Positions 27,134-36,156 of a DNA stretch of 64,000 nucleotides are shown in pieces. A model generated the notes under the pieces. The model saw only the letters and a list, made by a program, of their open reading frames with translations, had not been told where the DNA came from and searched no databases. The position numbers and the translations under genes were made by a program. Source of the stretch: Bradyrhizobium sp. SSBR45G (GTDB lineage Bacteria; Pseudomonadota; Alphaproteobacteria; Rhizobiales; Xanthobacteraceae); assembly GCF_030159255.1 (NCBI RefSeq), contig NZ_BSCT01000034.1:20746-84745 (forward strand). Direction: 5' to 3'. The number at the start of each line of letters is the position of its first letter. Within the stretch, counting starts at the first letter, position 1.

Positions 27134-27160
27134 TTAGCAATCGTGCCCTCCGAGTGCTAA
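27134..27160 (-). promoter_or_regulatory. CIRCE operator (HrcA binding site)
   Basis: TTAGCAATC-N9-GAGTGCTAA differs from the CIRCE consensus TTAGCACTC-N9-GAGTGCTAA at one position. It lies immediately downstream of the groESL -10 box, over the expected start of transcription, so HrcA repression with heat-shock release is expected. Confidence 0.92.
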
Positions 27161-27172
27161 AGACCGCTGCCG

Positions 27173-27201
27173 GAAATATGGCTTGCCGCCGATCCTGTCA
27201 A
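27173..27201 (-). promoter_or_regulatory. Sigma-70 type promoter of groESL
   Basis: On the minus strand TTGACA (27201-27196) and TATTTC (27178-27173) are separated by exactly 17 bases. The CIRCE element begins 12 bases downstream. The remainder of the 330-base gap (27037-27366) shows only the groES leader and unremarkable sequence. Confidence 0.8.
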
Positions 27202-27366
27202 GCAAAGGCCGGCGGTTAAGCCCTTGTTCAGGCTGTTAAGGGGATGCTGAACTGGGCCGGACATGTTAGTGGAGCGGCGTCGTCATCCGACGTCGTTGCT
27301 CTAACGCGTGTTTTGCGCTTGGTTGCCGGACGGGGCAGCTACGATCTTGTTCCTTAAGGGGATGCC

Positions 27367-27873
27367 ATGACGAGTTCACGGTGCGTGCGGCCGATTGCCA
27401 ATCTCGGTATCGTGTCGGCGCTCACGATGCTTCTGGGAGCGTGCACGGGCTTCAGCCTGTCGCCGTCTGCTCCCATGCAATCCGAGCCGCCCGTCGAGCC
27501 GGAGGTTCCGTCGACGATCCGCCCGGAGGACCTCGTCGGCAAATGGGGCCTCGCCGCCTACAACAATCCCAACGACCGCGCGCGGACCGAAAAGATGGCG
27601 CTGGCGCAATGCAAGCAGCCCTACACGATCGGGCAGGGACAATCCGGCGGCGTGATCATGCATCTGGCCGACCAGGCGACCCCGCAGGAGCTGCGCCTGA
27701 AAGGCTCGGCCGGCGGCAAGAACTACATCGGTCCCGCGGGTCCCCCCGGTGGCGAGCAGGATCGCGAGGTCGTCTCGTTCGACGGCCGGGTGCTGATCAC
27801 CCGCTTCGTCGACAAGGATGCGGCCACCCGCTACCAGACCATGGTCTATGTCCGCTGCGGACCGCGCGCCTGA
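27367..27873 (+). CDS. Lipoprotein of unknown function
   Basis: 168 aa. The N-terminus has a lipoprotein signal with lipobox LLGAC (Cys near 26). A proline-rich spacer (APMQSEPPVEPEVPSTIRP) leads to a globular domain with LVGKWGLAAYNNPNDRARTE, CKQPYTIGQGQSGGVIMHL and YQTMVYVRCGP. The pattern suggests a small beta-barrel or lipocalin-like fold. Probably anchored in the outer or inner membrane facing the periplasm. Function not recognised. Followed by a strong terminator shared with cheZ. Confidence 0.75.
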   Translation: MTSSRCVRPIANLGIVSALTMLLGACTGFSLSPSAPMQSEPPVEPEVPSTIRPEDLVGKWGLAAYNNPNDRARTEKMALAQCKQPYTIGQGQSGGVIMHLADQATPQELRLKGSAGGKNYIGPAGPPGGEQDREVVSFDGRVLITRFVDKDAATRYQTMVYVRCGPRA

Positions 27874-27910
27874 GTTCCGCGCGCCTGGTTCCACGGGCAC
27901 CGACAAACGA

Positions 27911-27938
27911 AAAACGCCGGCAGGAATGCCGGCGTTTT
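27911..27938. terminator. Bidirectional terminator between lipoprotein and cheZ
   Basis: AAAACGCCGGCA-ggaa-TGCCGGCGTTTT, a perfect 12-bp stem with A and T tracts on its ends, lies between convergent genes. Confidence 0.9.
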
Positions 27939-27978
27939 GTTTGGGTCTCACCGCCCGCGATCGCGGGCCGATCGCGGC

Positions 27979-28758
27979 TCAGTTGAACATCGCGTCGATG
28001 TCGTCCTGCGAGGCGTGGCCGACGTCGCCTTCCGCCTTCGGGCCGTTGAGCAGCTTGGCGTCGCCTTCGCGGTGGTCGACGATCGGCGGGGTATGCGCCT
28101 TGATGGCGTCGACGCCGCCCCAGATGTCCATCATCACCACGATATGGTGCTCGATGAACTTCATCGTCGTCATGACCTTGTTGATGCGCTGGCCGGTCAG
28201 GTCCTGGAAGTTGCAGGCCTCGAAGATCGACACGACGCGTTCCTGGATGTCCTCGCTGAGGATCTTCTGCTGGTCGGCCGAGTCGACCTTGCCGAGCGCG
28301 CTCGCGGCCTGATCGATCGCCTCCGCGGCTTCGAGGATCTGCTGGGTGGCCTGCTCGGTGCCGCCGACCACGGCGCCGAGCTCGCCATTGACCTTGGCCA
28401 TCTCCTCGCCGTTGAAGCTCTTGGCATGGAGCGTGGCGATCTCGCCCTTGGTGCGGTTGATCGCGTCGTGGATCAGGTCGAGCTCGACCTTCAGCTTCTC
28501 GCACTGCTCGATCTGCGCGCGATAGGTATCGAGCAGCGCACGCGCTTCGGCGACCTCGCGTTGAGCGGATTCTTCGATCGCCGCGTTGGCCGTGCTGCTT
28601 CCACCACTGCGGATGGCGTTCGCCATCTGGGCGCGGATGGCGCGGAGCTCGTCCATGATTTCCTTGTGGTTGGGGCCGATCTCGCCGCCCACGAAGTCGG
28701 GCTCCGGCATATGGCCGACGATGGCTTCTTCGATACGGAAACGCTTGCGAACCGGCAT
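27979..28758 (-). CDS. cheZ: CheZ-family protein phosphatase
   Basis: 259 aa. The long helical hairpin (about 60-200) and the signature FEACNFQDLTGQRINKV, which contains the catalytic Gln, identify CheZ, which dephosphorylates CheY-P. The C-terminus ends SQDDIDAMFN, the CheY-docking peptide. A coiled-coil pattern spans about 70-160. It is not next to other chemotaxis genes here, as often seen for alphaproteobacterial CheZ homologues, which may act on other receiver domains. Confidence 0.87.
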   Translation of the reverse strand: MPVRKRFRIEEAIVGHMPEPDFVGGEIGPNHKEIMDELRAIRAQMANAIRSGGSSTANAAIEESAQREVAEARALLDTYRAQIEQCEKLKVELDLIHDAINRTKGEIATLHAKSFNGEEMAKVNGELGAVVGGTEQATQQILEAAEAIDQAASALGKVDSADQQKILSEDIQERVVSIFEACNFQDLTGQRINKVMTTMKFIEHHIVVMMDIWGGVDAIKAHTPPIVDHREGDAKLLNGPKAEGDVGHASQDDIDAMFN

Positions 28759-29064
28759 GAGGGTGTCCCTGACCTTTTACTGAGCACAGTTCTACGCGGA
28801 GGCTATTTAACATCGCGTTCACGCCAGGAACCGCTGTCGCGCAACGCCCGCGTGCGCTCGGCATCAACGATTAACCATGCCGCTTCGGCCTTCACGCAAA
28901 ATAAACGCTAGCGACCGAATCCGCCGCCAAGTGCAGCGATGGTGAATCCCGGAGGGCCCTGCGTTTACCAAAGCGATCGGGTTTTGCTCTTTATTGACGA
29001 TACGCGGCGGCCTTGCAGCCTCCGGCGAGAACAGTCTCCAGACGAAACAGTACAGAGTACGTCG
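28759..29064. other. Divergent intergenic region, cheZ / L,D-transpeptidase
   Basis: 306 bases between divergently transcribed genes. No hairpin, repeat or strong promoter pair is apparent; the middle is moderately AT-rich (28800-28920). Both promoters presumably lie here. Confidence 0.35.
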
Positions 29065-29865
29065 ATGTTCAGATCATTCTCCACAGCGCTGCTGGCCAGC
29101 GCATGCGTCTTCCATGCAGGTCTGGATCGGGCCGCAGCCCAGGGATTTCAGGCGGGATTTCAGCAGCCGACGGTGATCTACAGCGGTCCGCCGCAGAGCG
29201 CGCCGGTGCGCACCGCCTATGTCGAGCGTTCGCGGATGGGCGGCGGCTTCATCGAATTCCTGTTCGGCGACCCGCAGGGCGGACGCGGCGCTCCGCCGCC
29301 GGGGCAGCCGACGTACCAGCAGCAGCCCTCCTATTACGGGCCGCAGCCGACGATGCCGGGCACGGCACCCCAGCAGGGATCTCCGGACGAGGAAGCCTAT
29401 GAGCAGACGCAGCGTCCGATCGATCCGAAGTACGAGAAACAGATCGTTGACTATGACGGCAAAGAACGGCCGGGCACGATCGTCATCGATACACCGAACA
29501 AGTTCCTCTACCTGGTGCAGGGCGAGGGCAGGGCGCTGCGCTATGGCATCGGCGTCGGCCGCCCCGGCTTCACCTGGTCGGGCGTGAAGACGATCTCGGC
29601 CAAGCGCGAGTGGCCGGACTGGACGCCGCCACCGGAGATGCTGACGCGCCGGCCCGACCTGCCGCGTCACATGGAAGGCGGCCCGCAGAACCCGCTCGGC
29701 GCCCGCGCGATGTATCTCGGCTCCTCGCTGTACCGGATCCACGGCTCCAACGAGCCCTGGACGATCGGGACCAACGTGTCATCGGGCTGCATCCGGATGC
29801 GCAACGAGGACGTGATCGACCTCTACACCCGCGTCAATGTCGGCACGCGGGTCATCGTGCTCTGA
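29065..29865 (+). CDS. L,D-transpeptidase (YkuD domain)
   Basis: 266 aa from ATG 29065 (MFRSFSTALLASACVFHAGL), which begins a signal peptide; the longer upstream frame lacks coding character. A Gly/Pro/Gln-rich linker (about 60-115) precedes the YkuD domain (about 140-266): GTIVIDTPNKFLYLVQGEG, YRIHGSNEPWTIG and the catalytic SSGCIRMRNEDV with His and Cys in place. It forms 3-3 peptidoglycan crosslinks or attaches proteins to peptidoglycan in the periplasm. Such ErfK/YbiS genes are expanded in Rhizobiales. Confidence 0.9.
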   Translation: MFRSFSTALLASACVFHAGLDRAAAQGFQAGFQQPTVIYSGPPQSAPVRTAYVERSRMGGGFIEFLFGDPQGGRGAPPPGQPTYQQQPSYYGPQPTMPGTAPQQGSPDEEAYEQTQRPIDPKYEKQIVDYDGKERPGTIVIDTPNKFLYLVQGEGRALRYGIGVGRPGFTWSGVKTISAKREWPDWTPPPEMLTRRPDLPRHMEGGPQNPLGARAMYLGSSLYRIHGSNEPWTIGTNVSSGCIRMRNEDVIDLYTRVNVGTRVIVL

Positions 29866-29899
29866 GGCTCGCTGAGGCACGCAAAGGCCGTCATTGAAG

Positions 29900-29922
29900 A
29901 AGGCCGCCCGTGGGGCGGCCTT
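29900..29922. terminator. Terminator between L,D-transpeptidase and DUF2076 genes
   Basis: AAGGCCGCCC-gtg-GGGCGGCCTT, a 10-bp perfect stem, sits between convergent genes. T-runs on either side are short. Confidence 0.75.
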
Positions 29923-29954
29923 CGCAGTTCAGGACTCGTCAAGACGTTGCAGCG

Positions 29955-30749
29955 CTAGACGTCTTCGCTGCCGCCGTCATCGCCGCCAAAATTGTCGTCG
30001 GCGTCGAAATCGGCGGCGTCGCTGTCATTGCCGCTGTCGTCATAGCTCGCCTGATCGAACAGGCCGGCCCGGCCGCCGCCGTCGCCTGAGCGGCCGATAT
30101 CGTCGAGGCCGGCGTCGCGCGCCAGCGAGCCGCCGGACTGATCGCTCCACGGGCTGGCGCCACCGCCGCGCTCCTCGATGATCGTGGTGTCACCGAACGC
30201 CTGATGCTGGCCGCCGCCCATCATCGAGCGGATGCCGCCGAGCAGCAGCGAGCCGCCGACCATGCCGGCTGCGGCCGCCGCCGCCGTGCCGAGAAACGAG
30301 CCGCCTCCGCCGCCAAACATGCCGCCGCGAGGCTGGCCGAAGCCGCCCTGGTCATAGGGGCCCGGCTGAGCGGGATACCCAGGTTGACCCTGCGGAAGCG
30401 CCTGTCCGCTGTTCCAGACCGGCCGGCTCGGTGACGGCGGAGGAACGTTGGGAACCGAGCCGCGGCTGCTGCCCGAGCCGAAGATGCTGTCGCGCATCGA
30501 ATCGAGGAAACCGCCGGACTGAGCCTGCTGCGGCGCCTGGGCGTGCTGCAGCTCCTCGATGCGGGCGTTGGCACGCTTCAAGGCCTCGTCCTGCACCAGC
30601 ACCGTCTGCACCAGCGCATAGACGGCATTGGGCGCCTGCTGCAGGCCCTGGGAGATGGCGGCGGCGGCTTGCGGATCACGCGGCGCACTCTCCAGCCTGG
30701 CAAGCCGGTCGAACAGATCGTCGATGAGTTGGCGTTCTTGCGGTGTCAT
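29955..30749 (-). CDS. DUF2076 family protein
   Basis: 264 aa from ATG 30749, preceded by AGGAG at optimal spacing. The N-terminal 75 residues (MTPQERQLIDDLFDRLARLE, YALVQTVLVQDEALKRA) are the DUF2076 helical region. The middle is Pro/Gly/Gln-rich. A glycine-rich hydrophobic stretch (GGGGSFLGTAAAAAAGMVGG) may be a membrane segment, and the C-terminus is Asp/Gly-rich and acidic. Members are associated with periplasmic or membrane complexes but have no defined function. Confidence 0.82.
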   Translation of the reverse strand: MTPQERQLIDDLFDRLARLESAPRDPQAAAAISQGLQQAPNAVYALVQTVLVQDEALKRANARIEELQHAQAPQQAQSGGFLDSMRDSIFGSGSSRGSVPNVPPPSPSRPVWNSGQALPQGQPGYPAQPGPYDQGGFGQPRGGMFGGGGGSFLGTAAAAAAGMVGGSLLLGGIRSMMGGGQHQAFGDTTIIEERGGGASPWSDQSGGSLARDAGLDDIGRSGDGGGRAGLFDQASYDDSGNDSDAADFDADDNFGGDDGGSEDV

Positions 30750-30978
30750 GTGGTTCTCCTGCCGCTGAGCCTTGTTCCGGCGAAGCGCGGCCAAGATTTA
30801 GGGGGACTTTGTGATCCGGCCAGTCGGGCCGCGGATTAAATTTCCGTATGCGACAAGGCGTCTTTCGGGTTTGGTGTCTTTCGGGCTTGCGCAGCGCTTT
30901 CGACCATCCACACCGCCTCCATTCGGGATGAAACGCCGCCATCAGGCGTTTTGTTCGTCGTGAGCTTTCAAAGATGGT

Positions 30979-31821
30979 TCAGGCGAGCGTCATGCGGTGA
31001 CGGTCCAGCAAAGCGGGGAAGTGCTCTCCGGCGAGATAGGCATGTTCATGCTCGCGCTGCGCGGTCAAAGGATCGAGCGCGACGAGGATGTCGTCGACAA
31101 AGCCGGGATGGCACATCACGAGCCCGTGCTCGGGCAGCTGGCTCAGGAAGCCGTCCATCAGGCTGCCGAAATCCGACGCCTTGGTGAAGTCGTAGGCGCC
31201 GGCGAAGGCGGGGTTGAATGCGATCTCGGCGCGCCTGGCGTGGCGTCGGAATTGCGCGCTGAGCGCGTCGAGCAGCAGTGCCTTCGGCGCTGCCAGCCGC
31301 TGCCGCAGCGGAAGGTTGCGGCCGCCCTGGCGGACCCAGGCCGACGGTGCTGCGTCCTTCACCGCGGCGAGAAAGCCCTCGCGTACCTGCGGATACAGCT
31401 GGGCGTGCTGGTGACCGTCGACGAAATCGGGCGCGCGGCCGAACAGCTCGGCGAAGGCGGCGAGCTGAACCAGCACCTCGGCCTGGATCATCTCCGGATC
31501 GAGCCGGCGGGCCAGCCCGGCGCGCAGCAGCTTGGGAAAGGGCAGGAACATGCCGCCTTCAGCGGGACGGAAATGCATCGTCAGCGGTCGGAACGGCGCG
31601 GTCAGCGTGACGTGGAGACCGATGGCGCAGCGCGGGCTGTCGGCGGCGACCTTGGTCAGCTCGCTCACCTCGTCGCGGCCGATCGCTGCGCCCACGGTCA
31701 TCACCGAGGTCGCGTTCAAGCGGCCACGCGCGATCAGGTCGCGGATGGCGCTGTTGACCCCGGGACTGATGCCGTAGTCGTCGGCGCACAGCCAGATGCG
31801 CCGGTGCGGCGCGTCGCTCAT
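30979..31821 (-). CDS. ChbG/HpnK family carbohydrate deacetylase
   Basis: 280 aa. Metal and catalytic motifs of the YdjC/ChbG family are clear: LCADDYGISPGVN near the N-terminus, IGLHVTLTAP, and FVDGHQHAQL. HpnK members deacetylate a sugar on hopanoid lipids; others act on chito-oligosaccharides. The start overlaps the stop of the preceding glycosyltransferase as ATGA, so deacetylation of a lipid-linked sugar made by that enzyme is a reasonable inference. Confidence 0.83.
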   Translation of the reverse strand: MSDAPHRRIWLCADDYGISPGVNSAIRDLIARGRLNATSVMTVGAAIGRDEVSELTKVAADSPRCAIGLHVTLTAPFRPLTMHFRPAEGGMFLPFPKLLRAGLARRLDPEMIQAEVLVQLAAFAELFGRAPDFVDGHQHAQLYPQVREGFLAAVKDAAPSAWVRQGGRNLPLRQRLAAPKALLLDALSAQFRRHARRAEIAFNPAFAGAYDFTKASDFGSLMDGFLSQLPEHGLVMCHPGFVDDILVALDPLTAQREHEHAYLAGEHFPALLDRHRMTLA

Positions 31822-32861
31822 TCGGCGGCGTTCCGCTCAGAGCCGTCGCTACGCGCATCGAGCGCGGCGCGCTTCTCGCTGTGCTCGGCGACGAAGTAGA
31901 TCGGCCGCGCCTTCAGCTCGGACAGGATCTTGCCGATATACTCGCCCATGATGCCGATCATGATCAGCTGCACGCCGCCGATCGTCATCAGGCCGACCAT
32001 CAGCGAGGGATAGCCGGGCACCGACTTGCCGGTGGTCAGCGTCTCCCACAGGATCGAGAGGCCGAACAGGAACGCGCCCGACGCCAGGAGGATGCCGAGC
32101 AGGCTCGCGAAGCGCAGCGGCGCGACCGAGAACGAGGTCAGGCCTTCGATCGACAGGCCGAGCAGGCTGGTCACGTTGAACGTCGTGACGCCATGCGCGC
32201 GGGCCGCCGGCTCGTAGTCGACGCGGACCTGGCGGAAGCCGATCCAGCTCGCCAGGCCCTTGAAGAAGCGGTTGCGCTCCGGCAGCTGGCGCAGCGCGGC
32301 CACCGCGCGCGGCGACAGCAGGCGGAAGTCGCCGGCGTCTTCGGGAATCTTCTGGCGCGCGCCCCAGTTGATCAGGGCATAGAAGCCGTGCACGGCGACG
32401 CGGCGCAGGAACGGCTCGTTGTCGCGATGCGCCTTGGCGGTATAGACGACGTCGTAGCCGTCCTTGATCCAGTGCGAGACGAGCTGCTCGACCAGCGCCG
32501 GCGGATGCTGGCCGTCGCCATCCATGAACAGCACGGCGCCGCGCCTTGCATGATCGAGGCCGGCCATCAGCGCCGCCTCCTTGCCGAAATTGCGCGACAG
32601 CGACACGATTTGGACGTCGAGCGCATCGGCCTGCAGGGTGCGCGCGATCGCGAGCGTGTTGTCGCGGCTGCCGTCGTCGACATAGACCAATTCGCAGGCG
32701 AGGCCGAAGCGCTGGCGCAGCGTGCGGGCGAGATTGTTCAGCCGCTCGTGCAGCGCCGTCAGGCCCGCGCCCTCGTTGTAGACGGGGATAACGATCGACA
32801 GTCCCTGCGACGCGGCATCGGCCGCGGTCGTGGTCAGGTCGGACACGTCAGTTCCCAACAT
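31818..32861 (-). CDS. Polyprenyl-phosphate glycosyltransferase (GtrB/ArnC-like)
   Basis: 347 aa. A GT-A family 2 domain (about 20-240) has LSIVIPVYNEG, VYVDDGSRDNT, FMDGDGQHPP and DAGDFRLLSPRAV. Two C-terminal membrane segments (about 255-320: LLGILLASGAFLFGLSILWE and SLMVGLMTIGGVQLIMIGIM) follow. The layout is that of enzymes transferring a sugar to undecaprenyl phosphate at the inner membrane. The coupled downstream ChbG/HpnK deacetylase suggests the donor sugar is N-acetylated, then deacetylated. Confidence 0.87.
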   Translation of the reverse strand: MLGTDVSDLTTTAADAASQGLSIVIPVYNEGAGLTALHERLNNLARTLRQRFGLACELVYVDDGSRDNTLAIARTLQADALDVQIVSLSRNFGKEAALMAGLDHARRGAVLFMDGDGQHPPALVEQLVSHWIKDGYDVVYTAKAHRDNEPFLRRVAVHGFYALINWGARQKIPEDAGDFRLLSPRAVAALRQLPERNRFFKGLASWIGFRQVRVDYEPAARAHGVTTFNVTSLLGLSIEGLTSFSVAPLRFASLLGILLASGAFLFGLSILWETLTTGKSVPGYPSLMVGLMTIGGVQLIMIGIMGEYIGKILSELKARPIYFVAEHSEKRAALDARSDGSERNAAE

Positions 32862-32931
32862 CGCTCAGAGTCCTCGTTCTCCTACCAACATATGGTAGTC
32901 GCGTTCACCTGTCGCTACGATGAACGGCGAT

Positions 32932-33909
32932 TTATGATCGCAGGAAGGCCTCGAGGCGGGCAAACAGCGGATTCTCGCGGTCGAGCACGTAGTCGAGCGA
33001 GGCGACCGACACCGTCTCGGCGCCATGCGCGCGCAGGAAACTGCCGAGCGCGTAGATCTGCGCCGGCGGGCAGTGCAGGGTCAGCATGCCCGACGAGGTC
33101 GGGCCGCCGAACGGCGCGACGACGCCGAACCGGTTGTGCGCCTCGGCCAGCATTGCTGCGTCGCACCCTTTGAACCGGGTGCGGACCTCGCGGTATTTGC
33201 TGGCGCGGGCACGGGCATGGATGTGGTCGAGGATGATCCGCGCGCTCTCGCGCGGGCCCTCTGACCAGTCGGCATCGCGCGAGGCCACCAGATTGGCCTG
33301 GCTGCGCAGGATCACGCCGTCGTCGAGCACCTTCAGCCCATTGGCGGCGAGCGTCGAGCCGGTGCTGGTGATGTCCACGATCAGCTCGGCGGTGCCGACG
33401 GCGGGAGCGCCCTCGGTGGCGCCGGCGCTTTCGACGATGCGGTAGTCGACGATGCCGTGGGAAGCGAAGAAGCTGCGCGTCAGGTTGATGTATTTGGTGG
33501 CGACGCGCATGCGGCGATTGTGCTGGGCGCGGAAGCCGGTGGTGACATCGTCGAGATCGGCCATGGTGCGGACGTCGATCCAGGCCTGCGGCACGGCGAC
33601 CACGACATTGGCGCCGCCGAAGCCGAGCGTGTCGATCAGCAGCACGCGCTTGTCGGCATCGGTGATGCTCTCGCGCACGAGGTCCTCGCCGGTGACGCCG
33701 AGATGCACCGTGCCGCGCGCCAATTGCGAGGCGATCTCACCCGCAGAGAGATAGGCGATCTCGACATTGTCGAGGCCTGCGATGGTGCCGCGATAATCGC
33801 GCGCACCGCCCGGCTTGGACAGGGTCAGCCCGGCACGGCCGAAGAAGGCCTCGGCATTCTCCTGCAGGCGCCCCTTCGAGGGAACGGCGAGGACGAGGGG
33901 GCCGCTCAT
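32932..33909 (-). CDS. hisG: ATP phosphoribosyltransferase catalytic subunit HisG
   Basis: 325 aa. It has the HisG core: LVLAVPSKGRLQENAEAFF, GEIASQLARGTVHLGVTGED, ATKYINLTRSFF and the PRPP-loop ELIVDITSTGSTLAANGL. It catalyses the first step of histidine synthesis, joining ATP and PRPP. The protein is longer than typical short HisG and has an extra C-terminal part (about 235-325) although hisZ is present. The start overlaps the hisZ stop as ATGA, so the two are coupled. Confidence 0.93.
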   Translation of the reverse strand: MSGPLVLAVPSKGRLQENAEAFFGRAGLTLSKPGGARDYRGTIAGLDNVEIAYLSAGEIASQLARGTVHLGVTGEDLVRESITDADKRVLLIDTLGFGGANVVVAVPQAWIDVRTMADLDDVTTGFRAQHNRRMRVATKYINLTRSFFASHGIVDYRIVESAGATEGAPAVGTAELIVDITSTGSTLAANGLKVLDDGVILRSQANLVASRDADWSEGPRESARIILDHIHARARASKYREVRTRFKGCDAAMLAEAHNRFGVVAPFGGPTSSGMLTLHCPPAQIYALGSFLRAHGAETVSVASLDYVLDRENPLFARLEAFLRS

Positions 33910-35066
33910 GATGCTCTCCCGCGCGCGGGCTGCCCCGCGGCGCTGCTCGTGGCCAGGCGCTCGATCCAGATCGAGAAGCCGACGGCGGGAATGGATTCGG
34001 CGGCGCCGAGCTGACTCAGCAGGCCATCGTAACGGCCGCCCGCAACCAGCGGCTCGTCGCCATTGGCCGGGCGATGCAGCTCGAATTCGAAGCCGGTGTA
34101 GTAATCGAGGCCGCGGCCGAAGGCGGTCGCGAACCGCACCTTCGCGATGTCGATGCCGCGTGCCGCCATGAAGCCGGCGCGGGCTTCCAGCGCGTCGATC
34201 GCCGCCGAAATGTCCAGCCTGGCGTCGGCGGCGAGCGCGCGGAGCTGCGTCACCGCCTCCGCCGGGCTGCCGGCAATGGCGAGGAAGCGCTTGATCAGCT
34301 CGAGCGCGTCGCGCGGCAGCGCGCCGCTCTTCAGGGTCGATTGCTCCAGGAAGCGGTCGGCGATCTCGGCCACCGTGCGGCCGCCGACGGCGGTGGCGCC
34401 GGCGATCGACATCAGGTCGGTGACGAGGGCGAGCGCCGCCTTGCGGTCGGAGCCGGCTAGCGCGGCGAGCACGCCCTCATACTCGTTGCGCGGCGCCACT
34501 GCGGCGCTCGCCAGCCGCTCCAGGTCCTGCTCCAGGGTGCGCTTGCGGTTGAAGTCCTTGATCAGCCGGCGCCGCCACACCGGGTAGAGATTGAGCGCGT
34601 CGATCAGCGCCGTGAACAGCGCCACGTCGCCGGTGCGGATGTCGATCGCAGCGAGGCCGGCGGTCGAGGTGGCCTCGATCGCCAGCGCCAGCATCTCGGC
34701 GTCGGCCGCCGGGTGGTCCTTGCGGCCGAATGATTCGATGCCGGCCTGCAGGAACTCGCTGGGACGGCCACTGCGGTAGCGAAATACGGGTCCGAGATAG
34801 CTGAACCCGGCCGGCTCGCCGGCCCGGGCCGAGGCCAGATAATCGCGCGCGACGGGAATCGTCAGGTCCGGGCGCAGGCAGAGCTCCTCGCCGCCGGCAT
34901 CCGTCGTCAGATACAGGCTCTTGCGGATGTCCTCGCCGGAGAGGTCGAGGAACGGCTCGGCCGGCTGCAGGATCGCCGGCTCGGCGCGGGCATAGCCGGC
35001 CTCGGCAAAAGACTGCAGCAGCGTGTCCGCCCACGCGGCGGGTCCGGTCGGAGCGGGTCCGGTCAT
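33906..35066 (-). CDS. hisZ: ATP phosphoribosyltransferase regulatory subunit HisZ
   Basis: 386 aa, a paralogue of histidyl-tRNA synthetase without aminoacylation. Class II core motifs are seen in ILQPAEPFLDLSGEDIRK, LCLRPDLTIPVARDYL and FSYLGPVFRYRSG. The C-terminal HisA-like motif VRFATAFGRGLDYYTGFEFE and LVAGGRYDGLL are kept. HisZ forms a hetero-octamer with HisG and conveys histidine feedback. It is upstream of hisG in a two-gene operon. Confidence 0.92.
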   Translation of the reverse strand: MTGPAPTGPAAWADTLLQSFAEAGYARAEPAILQPAEPFLDLSGEDIRKSLYLTTDAGGEELCLRPDLTIPVARDYLASARAGEPAGFSYLGPVFRYRSGRPSEFLQAGIESFGRKDHPAADAEMLALAIEATSTAGLAAIDIRTGDVALFTALIDALNLYPVWRRRLIKDFNRKRTLEQDLERLASAAVAPRNEYEGVLAALAGSDRKAALALVTDLMSIAGATAVGGRTVAEIADRFLEQSTLKSGALPRDALELIKRFLAIAGSPAEAVTQLRALAADARLDISAAIDALEARAGFMAARGIDIAKVRFATAFGRGLDYYTGFEFELHRPANGDEPLVAGGRYDGLLSQLGAAESIPAVGFSIWIERLATSSAAGQPARGRAS

Positions 35067-35186
35067 ATCGGTCTTGGTTCCAATGGCAGCGCGCGCCGCC
35101 GGTGCGGCGGCGGCAGCCCCTTAGCATGCTCATCCCGCGGTTTCGACACTGAATGGTCGTTGCCGGCCACACAATCGGCCGGGAGC

Positions 35187-35933
35187 TTAACGGTTGCGCC
35201 AATCGCCAAGGGCCGCCTGGACCAGCGCCAGCGCGGCGACGCCGGCGGTATCGGCCCGCAGGATGCGCGGCCCGAGCGCCAGCCTGACCACCTGCGGCTG
35301 CCGCAGCAGCAGCTCGCGCTCGTCGGCGGCAAAGCCGCCTTCCGGGCCGATCAGCAGATCGATGCCGGCCTGTTCACCCGTGCCGCGCAGAGCCTGCAGC
35401 GGATCGGCGACCTCGGCCGCCTCGTCGCAGAACACCAGGAGACGGGAGGCCATGCGGTCGCGCAGCAGGCGCTCCAGCGGCACCGGATCCTTGACCTCGG
35501 CCAGGCTGAGGATGCCGCATTGCTCGGCCGCCTCGATCACGTTGGCGCGCATGCGCTCGCCATTGATCCGCGACACCTGGGTGTGGCGGGTGATGACCGG
35601 CTGCAGCTGCGCGGCGCCCATCTCGACCGCCTTCTGCACGATGTAGTCGAGCCGCGCGTGCTTGAGCGGGGCAAACACATAGGCGATGTCCGGGAGCTGA
35701 TCCTGCGGCCGTATCCGCTGCTGGAGGATCAGGCTCTCGGGCCGCTTGCGGCCTGCGATCGCCGCCCGCCACTCGCCGTCACGGCCGTTGAACACCAGCA
35801 CAGGATCGCCGGCGCCGAGGCGAAGCACATTGCCGAGATAGTTGCTCTGGTTGCGCTCCAGCGCGACCGCGCCACCCTCCTGCAGGGGGGCATCGACGAA
35901 CAGGCGCGGGGCGGTGAAGTCGTATTCGGGCAT
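35187..35933 (-). CDS. rsmE: 16S rRNA (uracil1498-N3)-methyltransferase
   Basis: 248 aa with the RsmE architecture. An N-terminal PUA-like domain (about 1-75: RLFVDAPLQEGGAVAL, NYLGNVLRLGAGD) precedes a SPOUT methyltransferase domain with the knot motifs LIGPEGGFAADERELL and RLALGPRILRADTAGVAAL. It methylates U1498 of 16S rRNA in the assembled 30S subunit. It stands alone, upstream of hisZ by 120 bases, and is divergent from the secreted paralogue genes. Confidence 0.93.
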   Translation of the reverse strand: MPEYDFTAPRLFVDAPLQEGGAVALERNQSNYLGNVLRLGAGDPVLVFNGRDGEWRAAIAGRKRPESLILQQRIRPQDQLPDIAYVFAPLKHARLDYIVQKAVEMGAAQLQPVITRHTQVSRINGERMRANVIEAAEQCGILSLAEVKDPVPLERLLRDRMASRLLVFCDEAAEVADPLQALRGTGEQAGIDLLIGPEGGFAADERELLLRQPQVVRLALGPRILRADTAGVAALALVQAALGDWRNR

Positions 35934-36156
35934 GGTGCGTACGGGGGAAGCGAGGGACGGATGTTGCTTATCGGAGCGGACGCCGTCCGGAAAGCCGGCG
36001 CGGGCTTGCAGGCTGGCACCGGCGATGGCCCGTTTCGGCCGCGCTGTCGACAGATTTTACCGTTTGGATGATGCGAGGACTGGCGATCGTCCATTGGGCT
36101 CGGTTCCCGACGATGCGGGAAGCCTCGGCTCTGAGCCCTGGCGAGGAGAGACAAAC

